Positions 59,731 through 64,000 of a DNA stretch of 64,000 nucleotides are shown here, piece after piece. Made by a program: the position numbers and the translations under genes. Every line of letters starts with the position of its first letter. Position 1 is the first letter of the stretch. The notes beneath the pieces were generated by a model. The model was not told the DNA's origin. It ran no database searches and worked only from the letters and a program-made list of their open reading frames with translations. The stretch covers positions 56,571 through 120,570 of the forward strand of contig JACKAT010000012.1 in the NCBI GenBank assembly GCA_020634935.1. Reading direction: 5' to 3'. The stretch comes from Anaerolineales bacterium (GTDB lineage: Bacteria; Chloroflexota; Anaerolineae; 4572-78; J111).

Positions 59731-60753
59731 TTACATTTCATTCCAATGAGCATCCAACTCGAACGACAGCGTAAACGGATCATGATCTAAGATCGCCCCA
59801 TACAAAAACCGGGTGAGTCCTTCGGTAGAAGAGGCTTGTTGTCCGTTGCCGTTGAGATGATGATGCCCGTTAGTCTGAACGCGCCGCAATTTCTGTTGCA
59901 CCTTCAGTTCGCTTTGATAGACCTGTTTGATGCCGTTGCCCAGCGATTTCTCGATGTCTCGAATATTGCGCACCAGGTGATGCAGCCCCATCACTTCGAC
60001 CGAAGCAGCCTGGTCGGAACCCCACATCGCCCGGTCGAGGGTGACGTGGCGTTCGATGAAGCAAGCGCCCAGAGAGACGGCGGCCCAGGTGGGAGCCAGC
60101 CCGACCTCGTGGCCGGAGTAGCCCACCGGCACGCCGGGAAATTCACTGCGCAGGGTATCGAGCATGCGCAGGTTTAGTTCATCCACCGGGCAAGGATAGG
60201 CCGAGGTCGAGTGGGCGACGAGCAAGTTATCGACGCCAACGGTCTTAACGGCGGCTCTGATTTCGGTCATGTTCGACATTCCGGTCGAGATCATCAATGG
60301 TTTGCCCGTATTCTTCATTGCCTTGAGCAAGGCGTGGTCGGTGAGTGAGGCCGACGACGCTTTATACAGCGGCGCGTCGAACTCCTGGATAAACGCCACG
60401 GCGGCCTCATCCCAACACGAGGCAAACCAGGTGATGCCCCGATCCCGGCAGTAACGGTCGATTACAGTGAACTCGTCCGGGCCAAATTCAACCTTGTGCC
60501 GGTAATCGAGATAGGTCATGCGGCCCCAAGGCGTCTCGCGTTCAACCGCCCACTGCGCTTGGGGAACGCATAACTCCGGCGTCCGCTTTTGGAATTTAAC
60601 CGCGTCGCAGCCGGCGAATATAGCCCCGTCGATCAATTTCTTGGCCAGCTCAAGCGACCCGTTGTGGTTGATGCCAATCTCGGCCACCACATAAACCGGC
60701 TCACCGCTGCCAATGGCGTGCCGGTTAACCTGGATTTTGTTGTCACGCTGCAT
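59731..60753 (-). CDS. neuB: N-acetylneuraminate (nonulosonate) synthase NeuB family, without SAF domain
   Basis: AGGAGG lies 5 nt before the ATG. In 340 residues, a TIM barrel has VYVVAEIGINHNGSLELAKK (about 20-39), DAVKFQKRTPE, KASSASLTDHALLKA, STGMSNMTEI, GYSGHEVGLAP and FIERHVTLDRAMWGSDQAAS (about 234-253). It condenses phosphoenolpyruvate with an N-acyl mannosamine-type sugar. After about residue 285 the usual antifreeze-like SAF domain is missing; a His/Asn/Gly-rich tail (NGHHHLNGNGQQ) and 35 unrelated residues take its place. It lies in operon order after the KdsC-like gene, with two 50-bp repeats between. Exact sugar is unknown. Confidence 0.9.
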   Translation of the reverse strand: MQRDNKIQVNRHAIGSGEPVYVVAEIGINHNGSLELAKKLIDGAIFAGCDAVKFQKRTPELCVPQAQWAVERETPWGRMTYLDYRHKVEFGPDEFTVIDRYCRDRGITWFASCWDEAAVAFIQEFDAPLYKASSASLTDHALLKAMKNTGKPLMISTGMSNMTEIRAAVKTVGVDNLLVAHSTSAYPCPVDELNLRMLDTLRSEFPGVPVGYSGHEVGLAPTWAAVSLGACFIERHVTLDRAMWGSDQAASVEVMGLHHLVRNIRDIEKSLGNGIKQVYQSELKVQQKLRRVQTNGHHHLNGNGQQASSTEGLTRFLYGAILDHDPFTLSFELDAHWNEM

Positions 60754-60777
60754 AGCCCCTCCTCGATTGGAAATGTT

Positions 60778-60827
60778 GGAGCGTCAAAGCTCTGCTTTGA
60801 CCATAACAAAGCAAGCTTTGTTGCTCC
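60778..60827. repeat. 50-bp palindromic element, copy 2
   Basis: The GGAGCG...TTGCTCC element has inner palindromes CAAAGC-tct-GCTTTG and ACAAAGCAAGCTTTGT. It is 14 bp from copy 3 and in the same orientation, just upstream of neuB. Confidence 0.88.
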
Positions 60828-60841
60828 GCTGTTTCTCTTTT

Positions 60842-60891
60842 GGAGCGTCAAAGCAGAGCTTTGACCGTAACAAAGCAAGCTTTGTTGCTCC
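60842..60891. repeat. 50-bp palindromic element, copy 3
   Basis: It is nearly identical to copy 2 apart from the inner GCAGAGC/GCTCTGC region. It ends 1 bp before the stop codon region of the KdsC-like gene. Confidence 0.88.
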
Positions 60892-60892
60892 G

Positions 60893-61444
60893 CTATTCCT
60901 TGGCGGTAATAATGAATTCGGCAAACTCCCGAAAAGCCCCATAACCGCCGTTAGTCCGGCACACATAATGGGCGATTTCTTTGACGAAGCACAGCGCGTC
61001 GGCGGGACAGGCCGATAATCCCACGCGCTGCATCACGGCTAAATCGTTGCTGTCGTCGCCGATGTAGGCCACTTGTTCCGGGCGGAGCTGTCGCCGCGTC
61101 AGAATATGGGTCAGCGCCTCAACTTTGTTTTTGACGCCCAGATGAAGTTCGGTAATGTTGAGTTTCTCGGCTCGCCGCTGGACCGCGCCCGATATCTCGC
61201 CGGTGATGATGCCGGTCTCTACCCCGGCCAAGGTGCGCAGCCGTTCGACGCCCATGCCATCGCGGATCGAGAAGCGCTTCATCTCCTCCCCCCGCGCCGA
61301 GTAATAGACCCCGCCGTCGGTCAGCACGCCGTCGCCGTCGGTCAGCAGGAGGCGAATCGACCGCGCTCTATGCTGCAAGTCATCGTTCACCCGGCCGTCT
61401 ACCCGCGTTCTGCGCCGCACATTGTCGTTCACCAGGCCGTCCAC
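60893..61444 (-). CDS. KdsC-like HAD phosphatase
   Basis: It starts with GTG at 61444, overlapping the end of the SDR gene by 16 bp. In 183 residues, an unusual 28-residue N-terminus with a short internal repeat (VDGLVNDN, VDGRVNDD) precedes the HAD core: LLLTDGDGVLTDGGVYY (nucleophile and acid Asp, about 33-49), IITGEISGAVQRRAEKL and YIGDDSNDLAVM. That matches KDO-8-phosphate or nonulosonate-9-phosphate phosphatases. Next to neuB it probably dephosphorylates a nonulosonate precursor. The overlap with the SDR implies coupled translation. Confidence 0.88.
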   Translation of the reverse strand: MDGLVNDNVRRRTRVDGRVNDDLQHRARSIRLLLTDGDGVLTDGGVYYSARGEEMKRFSIRDGMGVERLRTLAGVETGIITGEISGAVQRRAEKLNITELHLGVKNKVEALTHILTRRQLRPEQVAYIGDDSNDLAVMQRVGLSACPADALCFVKEIAHYVCRTNGGYGAFREFAEFIITAKE

Positions 61445-62232
61445 CCGCCATCGACCACCAGATTGGCCCCGGTCATATAGGCCGAGGCGTCGCTGGCCAG
61501 AAAAACAATCGCGCCTTGATAATCATCGGGGTGGGCCATGCGTTTGAGGGGCGTCTTGGCGGCGTAGTTGGCGACAAAATAATCGTCTTGCCCATTCTGC
61601 ACCCCGCCCGGCGAGAGCGCATTGACGCGCACGCCCACCGCGCCCCAATAGGCGGCCAGATATTTGGTAAAGGCGATGACCGCCCCTTTGGTGGTGGGAT
61701 AAGCCGGCGATTTATAGAACGGCTGCCGGCCATCGGGCGTCTGGTAGAGCGATTGGTCGGGCGCGACGATGCCGTAGGTCGAAGCGATGTTGATGATGCT
61801 GCCGCTGCGCTGTTCGGCCATGTGCCGGCCGATAATTTGGGCGCATAAAAAAACGCCGGTCACATTGACGGCCAGCGACTGCTGCCAGAACGCCAGCGGG
61901 TATTGTTCGAAGCGAGACTGCTCGGCGGCCAGGGCCGGGTCTTCAAACTTGTCGTTGATGGCGGCGTTGTTGACCAGCACATCAACGTGGTCGAATTGGG
62001 CCAAAACCTCGTCTAGCAGCCAGCTAATCGAGGCCGGAACGGTGACATCGACCCCGACGCCCAACGACTCGGTCGGCAAGTTGGCGGCGAAATCCTGGCA
62101 GTGGTCGCCGTCCAGGTCGCAAGCCACGATGTTCGCCCCGGCTTCGGCCAGAGCCGCGCAGTGCTGCTGCCCCAGCAGCCCCACTGCGCCGGTAACTACC
62201 GCCACTTTTCCTTCGAGTGAAAATTGATTCAT
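61429..62232 (-). CDS. Short-chain dehydrogenase/reductase
   Basis: The ATG at 62232 follows AAGGGA. The 267-residue classical SDR has TGAVGLLGQQH (Gly-rich NAD(P) loop, about 14-24), acceptor DLDGD, NNAAIN, catalytic Ser in NIASTYG, YPTTK (Tyr and Lys) and the C-terminal VVDGGW. It oxidises or reduces a sugar or related alcohol. In legionaminic-type clusters an SDR (PtmA) makes an amino-sugar precursor, which would fit here. It overlaps the KdsC-like gene by 16 bp. Confidence 0.9.
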   Translation of the reverse strand: MNQFSLEGKVAVVTGAVGLLGQQHCAALAEAGANIVACDLDGDHCQDFAANLPTESLGVGVDVTVPASISWLLDEVLAQFDHVDVLVNNAAINDKFEDPALAAEQSRFEQYPLAFWQQSLAVNVTGVFLCAQIIGRHMAEQRSGSIINIASTYGIVAPDQSLYQTPDGRQPFYKSPAYPTTKGAVIAFTKYLAAYWGAVGVRVNALSPGGVQNGQDDYFVANYAAKTPLKRMAHPDDYQGAIVFLASDASAYMTGANLVVDGGWTAW

Positions 62233-62290
62233 CGCGTCCCTTTTCTAACTGTTTTCACAACTAACTTTTGAGTTTGACATTAGGATGAAT

Positions 62291-62354
62291 CGACAGGATT
62301 TATAAGATTTTCAGGATAAAACAAAAAAATCATGATAATCCTGTTAATTCTGTC
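62291..62354. repeat. Imperfect inverted repeat between SDR and aminotransferase genes
   Basis: GACAGGATTTATAAG (from 62292) is mirrored by AATCCTGTTAATTCTGTC (to 62354), with an inner TTTCAGGAT and AT-rich loop. Repeats of this ATCCTG type are common in several bacterial phyla. No gene is inside. Confidence 0.65.
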
Positions 62355-62381
62355 TAAACTAATCTTAGCGATGAGAACTAC

Positions 62382-63743
<1,362 letters not shown>

Positions 63744-63768
63744 TTGGCTCTCTTTCTGTGAAACTGGG

Positions 63769-63880
63769 GTAGGACAAACTTAAGTTTGTCCTACAAATAT
63801 TGACTGGTGTCCAAACTCAGTTTGGACATCCAATTGCGTTACGAAACTCAGTTTCGTAACGAGAACCCACGCCAAGTGGG
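63769..63880. repeat. Run of four different palindromes
   Basis: 63769-63794 (arm GTAGGACAAACTT, perfect), 63808-63828 (arm TGTCCAAACT, loop C), 63837-63861 (arm CGTTACGAAACT, loop C) and 63866-63880 (CCCAC-GCCAA-GTGGG). The first three share the inner AAACT...AGTTT. They lie upstream of the aminotransferase gene. Confidence 0.9.
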
Positions 63881-63921
63881 AAATACTCGTTTTTTCATTC
63901 ACCATTCATAATTATTGTTTC

Positions 63922-64000
63922 TTAGCCTTCATCGGCCGGCCAGCCGGCTAGCTGTTGACGGATGGCGAACCGCTTGATTTTATCGGCAATGTCAGAGCCG
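63922..64000 (-). CDS. C-terminal end of an unidentified protein (cut by window edge)
   Basis: On the minus strand an open frame enters from the window edge and ends at TAA 63924-63922. It reads SDIADKIKRFAIRQQLAGWP and then ADEG. It is on the same strand as the nonulosonate operon and 180 bp upstream of the aminotransferase gene, so it is probably the preceding operon member. Twenty-five residues are too few to name it; a nucleotidyltransferase or sugar enzyme would fit the context. Confidence 0.55.
   Translation of the reverse strand, partial: GSDIADKIKRFAIRQQLAGWPADEG

Overview
The window is 64 kb of bacterial chromosome, most likely from a Chloroflexota (Anaerolineae-like) organism. That placement is inference. 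It rests on gene style: very long PDZ/GAF sensor kinases, GT39-type proteins with a C-terminal beta domain, a SpoIIM/RDD/DUF58/MoxR cluster, a DnaE with a Gly/Asn/Ser linker, a pyrophosphate-type phosphofructokinase, and many intergenic inverted repeats. There is no rRNA, phage, transposase or CRISPR array. Three tRNA genes sit at 50.5-50.8 kb.

Layout. 0-6 kb: DUF4350 (partial), MoxR, DUF58, SpoIIM and RDD genes, split by a 1-kb repeat-rich gap. 6-8.4 kb: a five-repeat lipoprotein. 8.8-11.5 kb: a molybdate uptake locus (LysM-ModA fusion, PadR regulator, ModB) without modC. 12-13.3 kb: a cluster of three perfect DnaA boxes upstream of glpX. 13.4-20.5 kb: a sugar epimerase, an OmpR-type regulator, an M50 protease, and a two-kinase/one-receiver operon. 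20.8-24.7 kb: dnaE. 25.4-26.9 kb: a promoter-leader-terminator unit in front of a PPi-type phosphofructokinase. 27-34 kb: a multi-GAF kinase, a GT39-type protein and a Nudix hydrolase. 34.3-45.5 kb: a receiver protein, then an efflux/lipoprotein-type ABC operon (adaptor, TolB-like protein, an active-site-degenerate phosphofructokinase paralogue, ATPase, permease), a GxxExxY gene and an ABC exporter. 46-51.4 kb: ilvE, deaD, an esterase, tRNAs and small proteins. 51.9-57 kb: a repeat-bearing M6-like peptidase, a sirtuin, msrA and a protoglobin. 57.4-64 kb: a PhyH oxygenase, a GNAT-like protein and a nonulosonate (sialic-acid-like) cluster (NeuB, KdsC-like phosphatase, SDR, class III aminotransferase).

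The most striking observations are these. (1) msrA (55486-56181, minus) has an in-frame TGA exactly at the catalytic cysteine of the GCFWG motif. Eleven nucleotides downstream is a hairpin that fits the bacterial SECIS pattern, so it is a probable selenoprotein that ordinary gene calling truncates. (2) Three intergenic arrays of 20-21-bp units, about two helical turns per unit, lie at 2.1, 24.9 and 40.4 kb, each beside an inverted-repeat element. (3) A second phosphofructokinase has lost its catalytic aspartates and sits inside an ABC-transporter operon. (4) Several cis-regulatory structures are visible: a sequestered Shine-Dalgarno in front of deaD, a terminator-ended leader before pfk, a paired operator for the mod locus, and a tandem TetR-like operator on the ABC operon promoter.

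No search or folding program was run. Family names come from motifs read by eye.
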